The notes under the pieces were generated by a model. The model had not been told where the DNA came from and did not search any database. It saw only the letters and a list, made by a program, of their open reading frames with translations. A stretch of 64,000 bases of DNA from positions 62,001 to 126,000 of the forward strand of contig NZ_JAFMST010000012.1 in NCBI RefSeq assembly GCF_017916275.1. Direction: 5' to 3'. Positions 19,261 to 28,344 of the stretch are shown in pieces (position 1 is the first letter of the stretch; each line of letters starts with the position of its first letter). A program made the position numbers and the translations under genes. This DNA is from Rubellimicrobium arenae. Lineage in GTDB: Bacteria > Pseudomonadota > Alphaproteobacteria > Rhodobacterales > Rhodobacteraceae.

Positions 19261-20151
19261 ATGGCGGACACGAGCAGGGGATCGGGCGAGGGTCGGCTGG
19301 CCTTCCTGGGCCTGGGGGTCATGGGGGGTCCGATGGCCGGGCATCTGGCCGGCCGCGAGGCGGTGACCGTCTACAACCGCACGCCATCCCGGGCCGAGGC
19401 CTGGGTCGCGAAGCATGGCCACCAGAGCGCATCAACGCCGCGCGAGGCCGCCCAGGGCGCCCGGGCGGTCCTGGCCTGCGTGGGCAACGACGACGACCTG
19501 CGAAGCGTCTGCCTCGGTCCGGACGGCGCCTTTGCCGGGATGTCCGAGGGTACGCTCTTCATCGACCACACCACCGTCAGCGCCCAGGTCACGCGCGAGC
19601 TGGCCGCCGCTGCGGCCACGCGGGGCATCGGCTATGTGGACGCCCCGGTCTCGGGCGGGCAGGCCGGAGCCGAGAAGGGGCAGCTGTCGATCATGTGCGG
19701 CGGCTCGGAGGCCGACTACGCCCGGGCCGAGCCCATCGTGGCCGCCTACGCCCGCGTGTGCCGCCGTCTGGGCGAGGTGGGCTCGGGCCAGATGGCCAAG
19801 ATGGCCAACCAGATCGCCATCGCGGGTTTGGTGCAGGGTCTGTCGGAGGCGCTGGCCTTTGCGGAGAAGGCGGGGCTCGACGGCCACGCCCTCGTCGAGG
19901 TCATCTCGCAGGGGGCGGCGGGCAGCTGGCAGATGGTGAACCGCCACCAGACCATGCTGGACGACCACTTCGACCACGGTTTCGCGGTGGACTGGATGCG
20001 CAAGGATCTGGGGATCTGCCTCGACACCGCCCGCGCGATCGGGGCGTCGCTGCCGGTCACCGCGCTCGTGGACCAGTTCTATGGCGACGTGCAGGCCATG
20101 GGCGGCGGGCGCTGGGACACGTCCAGCCTCATCAAGCGGCTCCGGCGTTAG
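19261..20151 (+). CDS. NAD(P)-dependent 3-hydroxyisobutyrate dehydrogenase-like reductase
   Basis: A 296-residue beta-hydroxyacid dehydrogenase. The Rossmann motif FLGLGVMGGPMAGHL lies at about residues 14-28, followed by NRTPSRAE and the substrate loop DAPVSGGQAGAEKGQLSIM. The catalytic-lysine helix GQMAKMANQI and KDLGICLDTA near the C terminus follow. These motifs place it with 3-hydroxyisobutyrate, tartronate semialdehyde and related dehydrogenases; the exact substrate is unknown. I use the ATG at 19261 instead of the longer frame from 19171, which would overlap the opposite gene's start. Confidence 0.88.
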   Translation: MADTSRGSGEGRLAFLGLGVMGGPMAGHLAGREAVTVYNRTPSRAEAWVAKHGHQSASTPREAAQGARAVLACVGNDDDLRSVCLGPDGAFAGMSEGTLFIDHTTVSAQVTRELAAAAATRGIGYVDAPVSGGQAGAEKGQLSIMCGGSEADYARAEPIVAAYARVCRRLGEVGSGQMAKMANQIAIAGLVQGLSEALAFAEKAGLDGHALVEVISQGAAGSWQMVNRHQTMLDDHFDHGFAVDWMRKDLGICLDTARAIGASLPVTALVDQFYGDVQAMGGGRWDTSSLIKRLRR

Positions 20152-20157
20152 CCGGGC

Positions 20158-20187
20158 GGGGGGGACAGGGCTGGAACCCCGTCCCCC
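20158..20187. terminator. Stem-loop between convergent genes
   Basis: GGGGGAC (20160-20166) pairs with GTCCCCC (20181-20187) around a short loop in the 45-bp space between the reductase stop and the livM stop. The position fits a bidirectional terminator, but no T-run follows on either strand. Confidence 0.45.
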
Positions 20188-20196
20188 AAGCCGCAT

Positions 20197-21543
20197 TCAT
20201 TTCTCGGGGATGAGGCCCCGGGGCGAGAAGCGCAGCACCAGGAGCAGGATCACGCCCATTGTCAGCAGGCGCATATGCGCGCTGGCGTCCTGAAGATGCG
20301 ACGCAATGAGCGAGTCCGGCGGCAGGACCGAGTTCAGCGCCCCGAAGAGCGCGTTGCCCACCGGTTCGACGATGACCCAAAGCCACCAGATCAGGAACCC
20401 GCCCAGGACGGCGCCCCAGTTGTTGCCCGACCCGCCGACGATCACCATCACCCAGATCAGGAAGGTGTAGCGGAGCGGCTGGTAGGACCCCGGCGTCAGC
20501 TGGCTGTCGAGCGTCACCATCATCGCCCCGGCGATCCCGCAGATCGCCGACCCCAGGATGAAGATCTGGAGGTGGCGCGCGGTGACGTTCTTGCCCATCG
20601 CCTCGGCGGCGACCTCGTTGTCGCGGATCGCGCGCATCATGCGGCCCCAGGGGCTCCGCAGGGCCATCTGCGCCAGCCAGAGCAGCGCCAGCAGCACCAC
20701 GGCGAACAGCGCCATGTAGAGGATCTTGACCCAGAGCGTGGAGGCGTCGACGGGCGACAGGCCCAGGTCCGCCGCGCGCGCGACGAAGGACGGGTCGTTC
20801 TGGAGGTCGATCGCGCGGGGAACGGGCGAGGGGATGCCGACCACGTTCTTGACCCCGCGGGCGAGCCAGTCCTCGTTCTTGAGGATCGCCAGGATGATCT
20901 CGGCGATGCCGAGGGTCGCGATGGCAAGGTAATCGGACCGGAGGCCCAGGGCGGTCTTGCCGATGATCCAGGCGGCACCTGCGGCGAGGAGGCCGCCTGC
21001 GGGCCAGGCCAGCAGGATCGGCAGGCCAAGGCCGCCAAGGTAGCCGGTCGAGGACGGCGAGATCGCCTCGACGGCGGTGGTGCCGGGATCCATGACCATC
21101 CGGGTCACGATGAAGCCCACCACGCCCACGGCGATCATGGCGATGACCTTGCCGCGCCCCGTGCCAAGCCGCCGTCGCACGACCACGAGCGCCACGACCG
21201 TCAGCACGCCCAGCACGAGCCCGGCCAGCGTCCGCGCCCCGCCGGCGGCCCAGGCCTCGCCCACCGGGGGCATGGAGACGAGCACGGCCGCGAGGCCGCC
21301 CAGCGCCACGAATCCCATGATCCCGACGTTGAACAGGCCGGCGAAGCCCCACTGGAGATTCACCCCGAGCGCCATGATCGCCGAGATCAGGCCCATGTTC
21401 ATGACAGTCAGCGCGTAGTTCCACCCCATCACGAAGCCGGTGCCCACCATGAGCGCCGCCATGGCGAGGTACAGGAGGAACGGCCTGAGGTTCGGCGCGG
21501 CCCGTCGGGGCGCGGCCAGGGTCGTGTTGGGAAGAGTGGTCAT
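20197..21543 (-). CDS. livM: Branched-chain amino acid-type ABC permease LivM
   Basis: A 448-residue inner-membrane permease with about ten hydrophobic segments. NLQWGFAGLFNVGIMGFVALGG near the N terminus and SDYLAIATLGIAEII in the middle are the LivM signatures. The cytoplasmic coupling loop SPWGRMMRAIRDNEVAAEAMGKN contacts the LivG/LivF ATPases. An insertion between the first and second halves carries extra membrane segments. Its ATG overlaps the livH stop (ATGA), making it the last gene of the liv operon. Confidence 0.93.
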   Translation of the reverse strand: MTTLPNTTLAAPRRAAPNLRPFLLYLAMAALMVGTGFVMGWNYALTVMNMGLISAIMALGVNLQWGFAGLFNVGIMGFVALGGLAAVLVSMPPVGEAWAAGGARTLAGLVLGVLTVVALVVVRRRLGTGRGKVIAMIAVGVVGFIVTRMVMDPGTTAVEAISPSSTGYLGGLGLPILLAWPAGGLLAAGAAWIIGKTALGLRSDYLAIATLGIAEIILAILKNEDWLARGVKNVVGIPSPVPRAIDLQNDPSFVARAADLGLSPVDASTLWVKILYMALFAVVLLALLWLAQMALRSPWGRMMRAIRDNEVAAEAMGKNVTARHLQIFILGSAICGIAGAMMVTLDSQLTPGSYQPLRYTFLIWVMVIVGGSGNNWGAVLGGFLIWWLWVIVEPVGNALFGALNSVLPPDSLIASHLQDASAHMRLLTMGVILLLVLRFSPRGLIPEK

Positions 21544-22553
21544 ACCGATTGACCCTTGAAGAGCCCGGTGGGCTTGAACAACAGCACGATGATGAGGATC
21601 GCGAAGGAGACCGCGAACTTGTATTCGGTGGACATAAGCTGCAGCAGCCCATCCGGCGCCCAGGCGCCGAAGCTCGCGTAGGCGACGACCTGCTTCCAGG
21701 CGTAGGTCACCATGACCTCGGAGAAGGCGATGACGAAGCCGCCCGCGATCGCGCCCAGCGGATTCCCAAGGCCCCCCACGACTGCCGACGCGAAGATCGG
21801 CAGGAGAAGCTGGAAGTAGGTGAAGGCCTTGAAGCTCTTGTCCAGCCCGTAGAGCACGCCCGCCGTGGTCGCCAGCGCCGCGACGAGGATCCAGGTCACG
21901 GCGACGACCCGGTCGGGGTTGATGCCGGACAGGAGCGCCAGATCCTCGTTGTCCGAGAAGGCGCGCATGGACTTGCCGGTGCGGGTCCGGTTCAGGAACC
22001 AGAACAGGAGCGCCACCGCCACGGCGGCCACGACCACGGTGATCACCTGGGTCGTGCGGATGGCGAGCCCTTCTTCGAGACCGGTCCACGTCTTGAAGTC
22101 GCGGGCGCTGACCAGCATCCGCTCACCATCGGCGAACTGGATGTCCTCCACGCCCACGAGGAAGCGGACGATGGCGCTCATGATGAACATGACGCCCATG
22201 GACACGATGACGAGGATCACCGGAGCGGCCTTGCGATCGCGGTAGAAGCGGTAGACCGCCCGGTCGGTGCCCAGCACGAGCAGGATCGTCGCCCCGATGC
22301 CGATGGGAAGGGCGATCAGCGCCGTCGGCAGCGGTCCGGCCGTGACCCCGGCGGCCTGGAGCCCCCAGGTCGCCATGATCGTGATTGCCGTCCCGAAGGA
22401 CATCGTCTCGCCATGGGCAAAGTTCGAGAAGCGCAGGATCCCGTAGATCAGCGTGACCCCGAGAGCCCCGAGCGCGAGCTGCGAGCCATAGGCCACCGCC
22501 GGGACAAAGACGAAGTTCGCGAAGGTGACGAGCGCGTTGAGGAGGTCCATCAC
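21540..22553 (-). CDS. livH: Branched-chain amino acid-type ABC permease LivH
   Basis: A 337-residue permease, partner of LivM. LALGALGVTLIYGILRFSNFAHGETM is the conserved LivH N-terminal stretch, and RTRTGKSMRAFSDNEDLALLSGI is the ATPase-coupling loop. Hydrophobic segments and GGLGNPLGAIAGGFVIAFSE complete the fold. It is separated from livF by about 140 bp and overlaps livM by four bases. Two adjacent ATGs (22553, 22550) are both possible starts. Confidence 0.93.
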   Translation of the reverse strand: MMDLLNALVTFANFVFVPAVAYGSQLALGALGVTLIYGILRFSNFAHGETMSFGTAITIMATWGLQAAGVTAGPLPTALIALPIGIGATILLVLGTDRAVYRFYRDRKAAPVILVIVSMGVMFIMSAIVRFLVGVEDIQFADGERMLVSARDFKTWTGLEEGLAIRTTQVITVVVAAVAVALLFWFLNRTRTGKSMRAFSDNEDLALLSGINPDRVVAVTWILVAALATTAGVLYGLDKSFKAFTYFQLLLPIFASAVVGGLGNPLGAIAGGFVIAFSEVMVTYAWKQVVAYASFGAWAPDGLLQLMSTEYKFAVSFAILIIVLLFKPTGLFKGQSV

Positions 22554-22692
22554 AGGGTCGCCTCGCTGGACAGAAGGAAATCGGGGGAACGCGGGCGCAG
22601 GGTTCGGGGGCGGGCGCGACGGAACGGGAGTCCCTGGCCGGGCGACAAGTCTCCGGCAACCGCGCGGGAAGCGAGTGGTCTGGCCCGCATCC

Positions 22693-23523
22693 TCATCCCC
22701 CCAGGAAACTCTTGCGGACCTGCGGATCCGCCAGCAGCTCCTTGCCCGTCCCGGTGAAGGCGTTCGCCCCCTGGACGAGGACGTAGCCCCGGTCCGCGAT
22801 CTCGAGCGCCTGGCGGGCGTTCTGCTCGACCATGAGGATGGTGATGCCCTGGCGGGCGATCTCGATGATGCGGTCGAAGAGCTCGTCCATCACGATCGGG
22901 CTGACGCCGGCGGTCGGCTCATCGAGCATCAGGACCGATGGCCTGGTCATCAGGGCGCGGCCCACGGCGACCTGTTGGCGCTGGCCCCCGGACAGTTCGC
23001 CCGCAGGCTGCCGGCGCTTCGTCTTCAGGATCGGGAACAGCGTGTAGATCTGCTCGATCGTGGAGGAAATGTCGTCCCGGCGCAGGAACGCCCCCATCTC
23101 GAGGTTTTCCTCCACGGACATGGAGGGGAAGATGTTGCGGACCTGGGGGACGAAGGCCATCCCCTTGGCCACGCGGGCCTGGGGCGTAAGCCGGGTGATG
23201 TCCTCGCCATTGAGGCGGATGGAGCCCTGGCGGAGGTCGAGCATCCCGAAGATCGCCTTCATGGCGGTCGACTTGCCTGCGCCGTTCGGCCCGACGATGA
23301 CGGCGATCTGGCCCTTCTCGGCGGCGATGGTGCAGCCGTTCAGGATGTTGGCGCCCTTGCCGTAGCCGCCGGCCATGCCCTCGCCCACGAGGAAGGCCTG
23401 CGCCACGCCCGCGGACGGGACCGTGCCCCGGTTGTCCGCGACGTGGAGGCCGGTCCCGCCGGGGCGCGCCACGGTGACGTCGTTGTTGCCCCGGTCGTCC
23501 TGGAGCGGATCGCGGAAGGTCAT
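22693..23523 (-). CDS. livF: ABC transporter ATP-binding protein LivF
   Basis: A 276-residue ATPase of the liv system. Walker A is VGPNGAGKST, the Q-loop region is PQVRNIFPSMSVEENLEMG, the signature is LSGGQRQQVAVGRAL, and Walker B with catalytic Glu is VLMLDEPTAG; the switch His is replaced by the EQN pattern typical of LivF. It carries roughly 45 more N-terminal residues than most LivF proteins, polar and without obvious domain. The ATG at 23523 overlaps the livG stop. Confidence 0.93.
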   Translation of the reverse strand: MTFRDPLQDDRGNNDVTVARPGGTGLHVADNRGTVPSAGVAQAFLVGEGMAGGYGKGANILNGCTIAAEKGQIAVIVGPNGAGKSTAMKAIFGMLDLRQGSIRLNGEDITRLTPQARVAKGMAFVPQVRNIFPSMSVEENLEMGAFLRRDDISSTIEQIYTLFPILKTKRRQPAGELSGGQRQQVAVGRALMTRPSVLMLDEPTAGVSPIVMDELFDRIIEIARQGITILMVEQNARQALEIADRGYVLVQGANAFTGTGKELLADPQVRKSFLGG

Positions 23524-24296
23524 GCGGCCCCCTTGTTCTTGAGGCCGGTGCCCAGATAGGCCTCGATCACGGCCTCGTTCTGCATGATCTCCTGGGCCGA
23601 TCCCTCGGCCAGGACCTTGCCCTGGGCCATCACGATGACCGGGTCGCAAAGGCGGCCGATGAAGTCCATGTCATGCTCGATGACGCAGAAGGTGTAGCCC
23701 CGCTCCTTGTTGAGGCGCACGATCGCGTCGGCGATGGTGTTGAGCAGGGTGCGGTTCACGCCGGCCCCGACCTCGTCCAGGAACACGATCTTGGCGTCCA
23801 CCATCATGGTGCGGCCCAGCTCGAGCAGCTTCTTCTGCCCGCCCGAAAGGTTTCCGGCCTTCTCGTCGGCGACATGCGTGATGGTCAGGAAATCCAGGAC
23901 CTCGTCGGCCTTGCGGGCGAGGGCGGCTTCCTCCTCGCGGATGCGGCCGCGCCGGAACCAGGCGTTCCACAGGCTTTCGCCCGACTGGCTGGCGGGGACC
24001 ATCATCAGGTTCTCGCGCACCGTCATGGACGAGAACTCGTGCGCGATCTGGAAGGTCCGCAGCAGGCCCTTGTGGAAGAGCTCGTGCGGGGGCAGGCCGG
24101 TGATGTCCTCGCCGCCCATCGTGACGCGGCCCGAGGTGGGCGGCAGCCGTCCGGCGATCACGTTGAACAGGGTCGTCTTGCCAGCACCGTTCGGCCCGAT
24201 CAGGCCCGTGATGGAGCCCTTGCAGATCCGGAGGCTTGCGCCGTCCACGGCGTGGAATCCGCCGAAATGTTTGTGGAGGTCGTGGACCTCGATCAT
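23520..24296 (-). CDS. livG: ABC transporter ATP-binding protein LivG
   Basis: A 258-residue ATPase. The start MIEVHDLHKHFGGFHAVDGA matches LivG, with Walker A GPNGAGKTT, the LLRTFQIAHEFSSMTVRENLM region, the signature LSGGQKKLLELGR and IVFLDEVGAG as Walker B. Its D-loop reads GAGVNR as in LivG. The frame extends upstream to 24383 but the ATG at 24296 gives the standard start. It is followed without gap by livF and preceded by the two binding-protein genes. Confidence 0.93.
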   Translation of the reverse strand: MIEVHDLHKHFGGFHAVDGASLRICKGSITGLIGPNGAGKTTLFNVIAGRLPPTSGRVTMGGEDITGLPPHELFHKGLLRTFQIAHEFSSMTVRENLMMVPASQSGESLWNAWFRRGRIREEEAALARKADEVLDFLTITHVADEKAGNLSGGQKKLLELGRTMMVDAKIVFLDEVGAGVNRTLLNTIADAIVRLNKERGYTFCVIEHDMDFIGRLCDPVIVMAQGKVLAEGSAQEIMQNEAVIEAYLGTGLKNKGAA

Positions 24297-24401
24297 GCGG
24301 GGAAGTCCCTTCTGGGCAGTGGACCCGATGCGGGCCCCTCGATGCGCGACGGCCCGGGGCCATAGCCCGGGCCGTGCGATCACGTCAATTCAAACTTGAC
24401 G

Positions 24402-25598
24402 TCAACGGAAGCGGATCGTCTCGATCTGGCCGTCCTTGAACTCGAGCTCGCGGAAGTTGCCCGCGGATTCGCCGGATCCGATCAGTTCGACGGCGGTCGC
24501 GCCGACGTAATCGATGTCCTGGCCCTGCGCGAGGAGGTCGAGCGCCTTGTCCAGCTGGCCGGGGAGGATCTGCTCGCCCGGGGCGTTGGCGATGTCCATG
24601 ACCTTGGCGGTCCAGTCGGCGCCGTTCGTCGAGTTCGCGGCCTGCATCGCCAGCAGGATCAGCGCGGCGGCGTCGTAGGATTCGGGCGCGTAGACCGAGG
24701 CGCCGTCGAGGTTCTGCGCCGCGGCCAGGTCGCGGAAGGCGGCCGCGCCCGGGCTGTCGGTGCCCGGCATGGTGCCGAACGAGGAGGACAGGCCGTCGCC
24801 GAGGTTGTCGACGATGTCCTGGCCGATCATGCCGTCGGGCAGCACGAAGGTCTCAAAGGCGCCGGTGTCGAGCGCGTTCTGGATGATGCCCCGGCCGCCC
24901 TGGTCGGTGTAGCCCGCCACCAGGAGGACGTCCGACCCGGAGGCCGCAAGCGAGGCCACCTCGGCCGAGTAGTCGGCCTTGCCGTCCTCGTGCGGGACGG
25001 TGATGGACACGGTGCCGCCCGCCGCCGTGAACGCCTGGGTGAACGAATCCGACAGGCCCTTGCCGTAGTCGTTGTTCGTGTAGGTCACGGCGACGTCGGT
25101 CACGCCACGGTCCTTGAGGACGTTGGCGAGGATCTCACCCTGGCGGGCGTCGGAGGGCGCGGTGCGGAAGAACAGGCCGTTGTCCTCGGCGGTGGACAGG
25201 CCGGGCGAGGTGGCGGAGGGCGAGATTATCCCGATCCCGTTCGGGACGGCCACGTTGGTCAGGACGGCGCCGGTCACGCCCGAGCAGTCCGCGCCCATGA
25301 TCGCGTTGACGCCGCCCGAGACGAGACCCTCGGCGGCGGCGGTCGCGGCCGCGGCGTCGGTGCAGGTCGAGTCCGCCCGCTCCGTGGTGACCTGCTGGCC
25401 GCCCAGGATGCCGCCGGCGGCGTTGACTTCGGAGATGGCCAGTTCGGCCCCGGCCGCCATGTTGGGGGTGATCGACTCCAGCGGGCCGGTGAAGCCCAGG
25501 ATGATCCCGATCTTGGGCGCGGCGCCGGTGGCCTCCTGCGCGGCGGCGGCGCCAGCCAGGAGCGCCATGGCCGAGGCGGCCAGGAGCAGTTTCTTCAT
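24402..25598 (-). CDS. Periplasmic ligand-binding protein of the liv system, paralogue 2
   Basis: A 398-residue type I periplasmic binding protein: signal peptide MKKLLLAASAMALLAGAAAAQ, then IGIILGFTGPLESITPNMAAGAELA, the first binding lobe typical of Leu/Ile/Val-binding proteins. It is closely similar along its length to the protein encoded just upstream (25780-26979), with shared stretches such as ISPSATSPGLSTAEDNGLFF and YVGATAVELIG. GGGAG precedes the ATG at a good distance. Together with livG-F-H-M it forms one ABC importer for amino acids or related acids; the specific ligand is not known. Confidence 0.92.
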   Translation of the reverse strand: MKKLLLAASAMALLAGAAAAQEATGAAPKIGIILGFTGPLESITPNMAAGAELAISEVNAAGGILGGQQVTTERADSTCTDAAAATAAAEGLVSGGVNAIMGADCSGVTGAVLTNVAVPNGIGIISPSATSPGLSTAEDNGLFFRTAPSDARQGEILANVLKDRGVTDVAVTYTNNDYGKGLSDSFTQAFTAAGGTVSITVPHEDGKADYSAEVASLAASGSDVLLVAGYTDQGGRGIIQNALDTGAFETFVLPDGMIGQDIVDNLGDGLSSSFGTMPGTDSPGAAAFRDLAAAQNLDGASVYAPESYDAAALILLAMQAANSTNGADWTAKVMDIANAPGEQILPGQLDKALDLLAQGQDIDYVGATAVELIGSGESAGNFRELEFKDGQIETIRFR

Positions 25599-25779
25599 TA
25601 TTCGTCTCCCTGACAGAATCTTCAGTGCTGCCGGGCACGCTAGACGGGCGGTCATCGAAAGAAAAGAAGCCAAGAGCAGCGACATCCGGGAAGGACGGAT
25701 CGTCCCGGCAACGGACCGTTGCGCAATCTTGCCCGGGGTGGCCGCAGAGCCGGAGCCCGGCCCTGCGGCACGCACGGGG

Positions 25780-26979
25780 TCAGCGGAAGGCGATCGTGAC
25801 GATCTGGCCGTCCTTGAACTCGACCTCCCGGTAATTGCCGGCGGACTCTCCGGCTCCGATCAGCTCCACCGCCGTCGCGCCGACATAGTCGATGTCCTGG
25901 CCCTGCCGGATCAGGTCCAGGGCCTTGGATAGCTCGCCGGGCAGGATCTGCTCGCCGGGGGCGTTGGCCAGCTCCTCGACCTTCTTGCTCCAGTCGGCGG
26001 AGTCCGCGGACCCGGCGGCCTCCATGGCCAGCATGATCAGGGCGGCGGCGTCGTAGGATTCGGGCGCGAAGGCCGAGGTCCCGTCGAAGCTTTCCCCCGT
26101 GGCGATCTCCTGGAACCGGGCGGCGCCGGGGCTGTCGGTGCCCGGATACTGGCCGAAGGAGGTCGAAAGCCCATCCCCCAGCACATCCACGATGTCCTGG
26201 CCGATCATGCCGTCGGGCAGCACGAAGGTCTCGAACGCGCCGGTGTCCAGCGCGTTCTGGATGATGCCCCGGCCGCCCTGGTCGGTGTAGCCGGCGACGA
26301 CGAGGATATCGGCACCCGACGCGGCAAGCGAGGCCACCTCGGCCGAGTAGTCGGCTTTGCCGTCCTCGTGGGCGGCGGTGATGGCGATCCTGCCGCCGCT
26401 GGACGTGTAGGCCTGCGTGAAGGAATCCGCGAGGCCCTTGCCATAGTCGTTGTTCGTGTAGGTGAGCGCGACCTCCTTGACCCCGCGGTCGTTCAGGATG
26501 TCCGTCATGACCTGCCCCTGGCGGGCGTCGGAGGGCGCGGTGCGGAAGAACAGGCCGTTGTCCTCGGCGGTGGACAGGCCGGGCGAGGTGGCGGAGGGCG
26601 AGATCATCCCGATCCCGTTCGGCACGGCGACGTTGGTCAGGACGGCGCTTGTCACGCCGGAACAGTCGGCCCCCATGAAGGCATCCACGCCCGCGTTGAC
26701 GAGGCCTTCGGCGGCGGCGGTCGCGGCGGCGGCATCGATGCAGGTCGAATCCGCCCGTTCGGACGTGACCTGCTGGCCATCCAGGATGCCGCCGGCGGCG
26801 TTCACCTCGGCAATCGCGACCTCGGCGGCCTGGGCCATGAAGGGCGTGATCGACTCCAGCGGGCCGGTGAAGCCCAGGATGATCCCGATCTTCGGCCCGT
26901 CGCCGGGGCTTGTGTCCTGCGCAAAGGCGGCAGGCGTCATCAGCACCATGGCCGAGCCGGCCAGGAGCAATTTCTTCAT
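25780..26979 (-). CDS. Periplasmic ligand-binding protein of the liv system, paralogue 1
   Basis: A 399-residue type I periplasmic binding protein with signal peptide MKKLLLAGSAMVLMTPAAFA and the same lobe-1 motif IGIILGFTGPLESITPFMAQ as its neighbour. Length and most of the sequence match the paralogue at 24402-25598, including the C-terminal SAGNYREVEFKDGQIV. It has AGGGAG upstream of the ATG. The two genes are tandem and read towards livG, so two ligand-binding subunits probably share one transporter. The divergent residues may tune ligand choice (inference). Confidence 0.92.
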   Translation of the reverse strand: MKKLLLAGSAMVLMTPAAFAQDTSPGDGPKIGIILGFTGPLESITPFMAQAAEVAIAEVNAAGGILDGQQVTSERADSTCIDAAAATAAAEGLVNAGVDAFMGADCSGVTSAVLTNVAVPNGIGMISPSATSPGLSTAEDNGLFFRTAPSDARQGQVMTDILNDRGVKEVALTYTNNDYGKGLADSFTQAYTSSGGRIAITAAHEDGKADYSAEVASLAASGADILVVAGYTDQGGRGIIQNALDTGAFETFVLPDGMIGQDIVDVLGDGLSTSFGQYPGTDSPGAARFQEIATGESFDGTSAFAPESYDAAALIMLAMEAAGSADSADWSKKVEELANAPGEQILPGELSKALDLIRQGQDIDYVGATAVELIGAGESAGNYREVEFKDGQIVTIAFR

Positions 26980-27074
26980 TATTCTTCTCCCTGTAGGACC
27001 GTTGATCCTACCGGCAGGCTAGGCGGGCCGTTGGGGAAAAGAAAGCGCCGATCCTGGGAGGGGACGACAGGCGG

Positions 27075-28082
27075 TCAGATCGAAAGGCGCGCGGTGCCCT
27101 GGGTGCCTCGTTCCCGGTACGGGGTGGTGCCGTAATGGGCACGGTAGCATTTCGAGAAATGCGACGGCGAGGCGAAGCCGCAGGCCAGGGCGACGTTGAT
27201 CACGCTCATGTCCGTCTGCATGAGCAGGTTGCGGGCCTTCTGGAGGCGAAGCTCCATGTAGTAACGCTTGGGGCTCCGGTCGAGGTAGCGGCGGAACAGC
27301 CGTTCGAGCTGACGCGTGCTGAGGCCGACATCCTTTGCCAGGGTGGCGGGCGAGATCGGCTCCTCGATGGCCTGCTCCATGATCTGGATCACGCGGCTCA
27401 GCTTGGGGTGGCGCACGCCGATCCGGGTCGGGATCGAAAGGCGCTGCGTGTCCTGGTCCGTGCGGATAGAGGAATAGATGAGCTGGTCGGCCACGGCGTT
27501 GCCGAGTTCCTCGCCGTGGTCGTCCGCGATGATCTTGAGCATCAGGTCGATGGAGGCGGTGCCGCCTGCCGTGGTGATCCGGTTGCCGTCGATGACGAAC
27601 ACGGACTTGGTCAGGGTCACGTCCTCGAACTCCTCGGCGAAGGAGTCCTGGTTTTCCCAGTGGATGGTGGCCTTCTTGCCGTCCAGGAGGCCGGCCTTGG
27701 CCAGCGTGTGCGCCGCCGTGCAGAGCCCGCCGATCACGACCCCGCGCCGGGCCTCGCGCCGGAGCCAGTTGACCATGGTCCGGGTCGTCGCCGCCTGGAC
27801 GTCGATGCCCCCGCAGACCATGACCGTGTCGTCGCGGGACAGTTCGGACAGGTCGGTGTCCAGCTTGAACACCGTCCCGTTGGAGCAGGCCGCGCTGTCG
27901 CCGCCTTCCCCCGCCAGGATCCAGGTGTAAAGCTCCCGCCCGGCCATGCGGTTCGCGATCCGGAGCGACTCGACCGCGCAGGCGAAGCAGAGCATGGTGA
28001 AGTCCTGGAGCAGGACGAAAACGAAGCGCCGAGTGCGCGGGCTGACGCTCTCGAGCTCGACGATCTGGGGCTGGATGTTCAT
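27075..28082 (-). CDS. GlxA-family AraC-type transcriptional regulator
   Basis: A 335-residue regulator. An N-terminal DJ-1/PfpI-like domain (residues 12-185: FVLLQDFTMLCFACAVESLR, VMVCGGID, GLCTAAHTLAKAG) is followed by a C-terminal double helix-turn-helix of AraC type (EPISPATLAKDVGLSTRQLERLFRR and CGFASPSHFSKCYRAHYGTTP). GlxA-like regulators such as GbdR and ArgR control amino-acid or betaine catabolism. It lies upstream of, and in the same direction as, the liv binding-protein genes, so it plausibly controls that transporter. ATG 28082 (AGG eight bases upstream) is preferred over 28115. Confidence 0.9.
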   Translation of the reverse strand: MNIQPQIVELESVSPRTRRFVFVLLQDFTMLCFACAVESLRIANRMAGRELYTWILAGEGGDSAACSNGTVFKLDTDLSELSRDDTVMVCGGIDVQAATTRTMVNWLRREARRGVVIGGLCTAAHTLAKAGLLDGKKATIHWENQDSFAEEFEDVTLTKSVFVIDGNRITTAGGTASIDLMLKIIADDHGEELGNAVADQLIYSSIRTDQDTQRLSIPTRIGVRHPKLSRVIQIMEQAIEEPISPATLAKDVGLSTRQLERLFRRYLDRSPKRYYMELRLQKARNLLMQTDMSVINVALACGFASPSHFSKCYRAHYGTTPYRERGTQGTARLSI

Positions 28083-28344
28083 CGAAGGCACCTGGGGACG
28101 GCAAGCAACCGTCAAGCCACGATAATCTCAGGTTCCCCGCCCAGCCACAAGGGTTTGTCGGAAGCGACACGCAAATGTCGTTCGCATCTGGGCGACGGAA
28201 CGCCGTCCGCCCGCGACACGGCCCTGTCCCGGCACGCTGGCGGCCTTGAATCGGGGAGTTTTGGAATGGACTTGCGCCCCCCGAGCGGCTAATCGCGGCC
28301 CATTCCGGGGGCAGCGCCTCCGACCCGACCGAGGAGAGGGACCG

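Noticed and set aside
19261-20151. Functional link of the penicillin-acylase-like protein with AHL quorum quenching of the LuxR system
   Set aside because: The genes are over 20 kb apart and the acylase substrate cannot be read from sequence; any link would be speculation.
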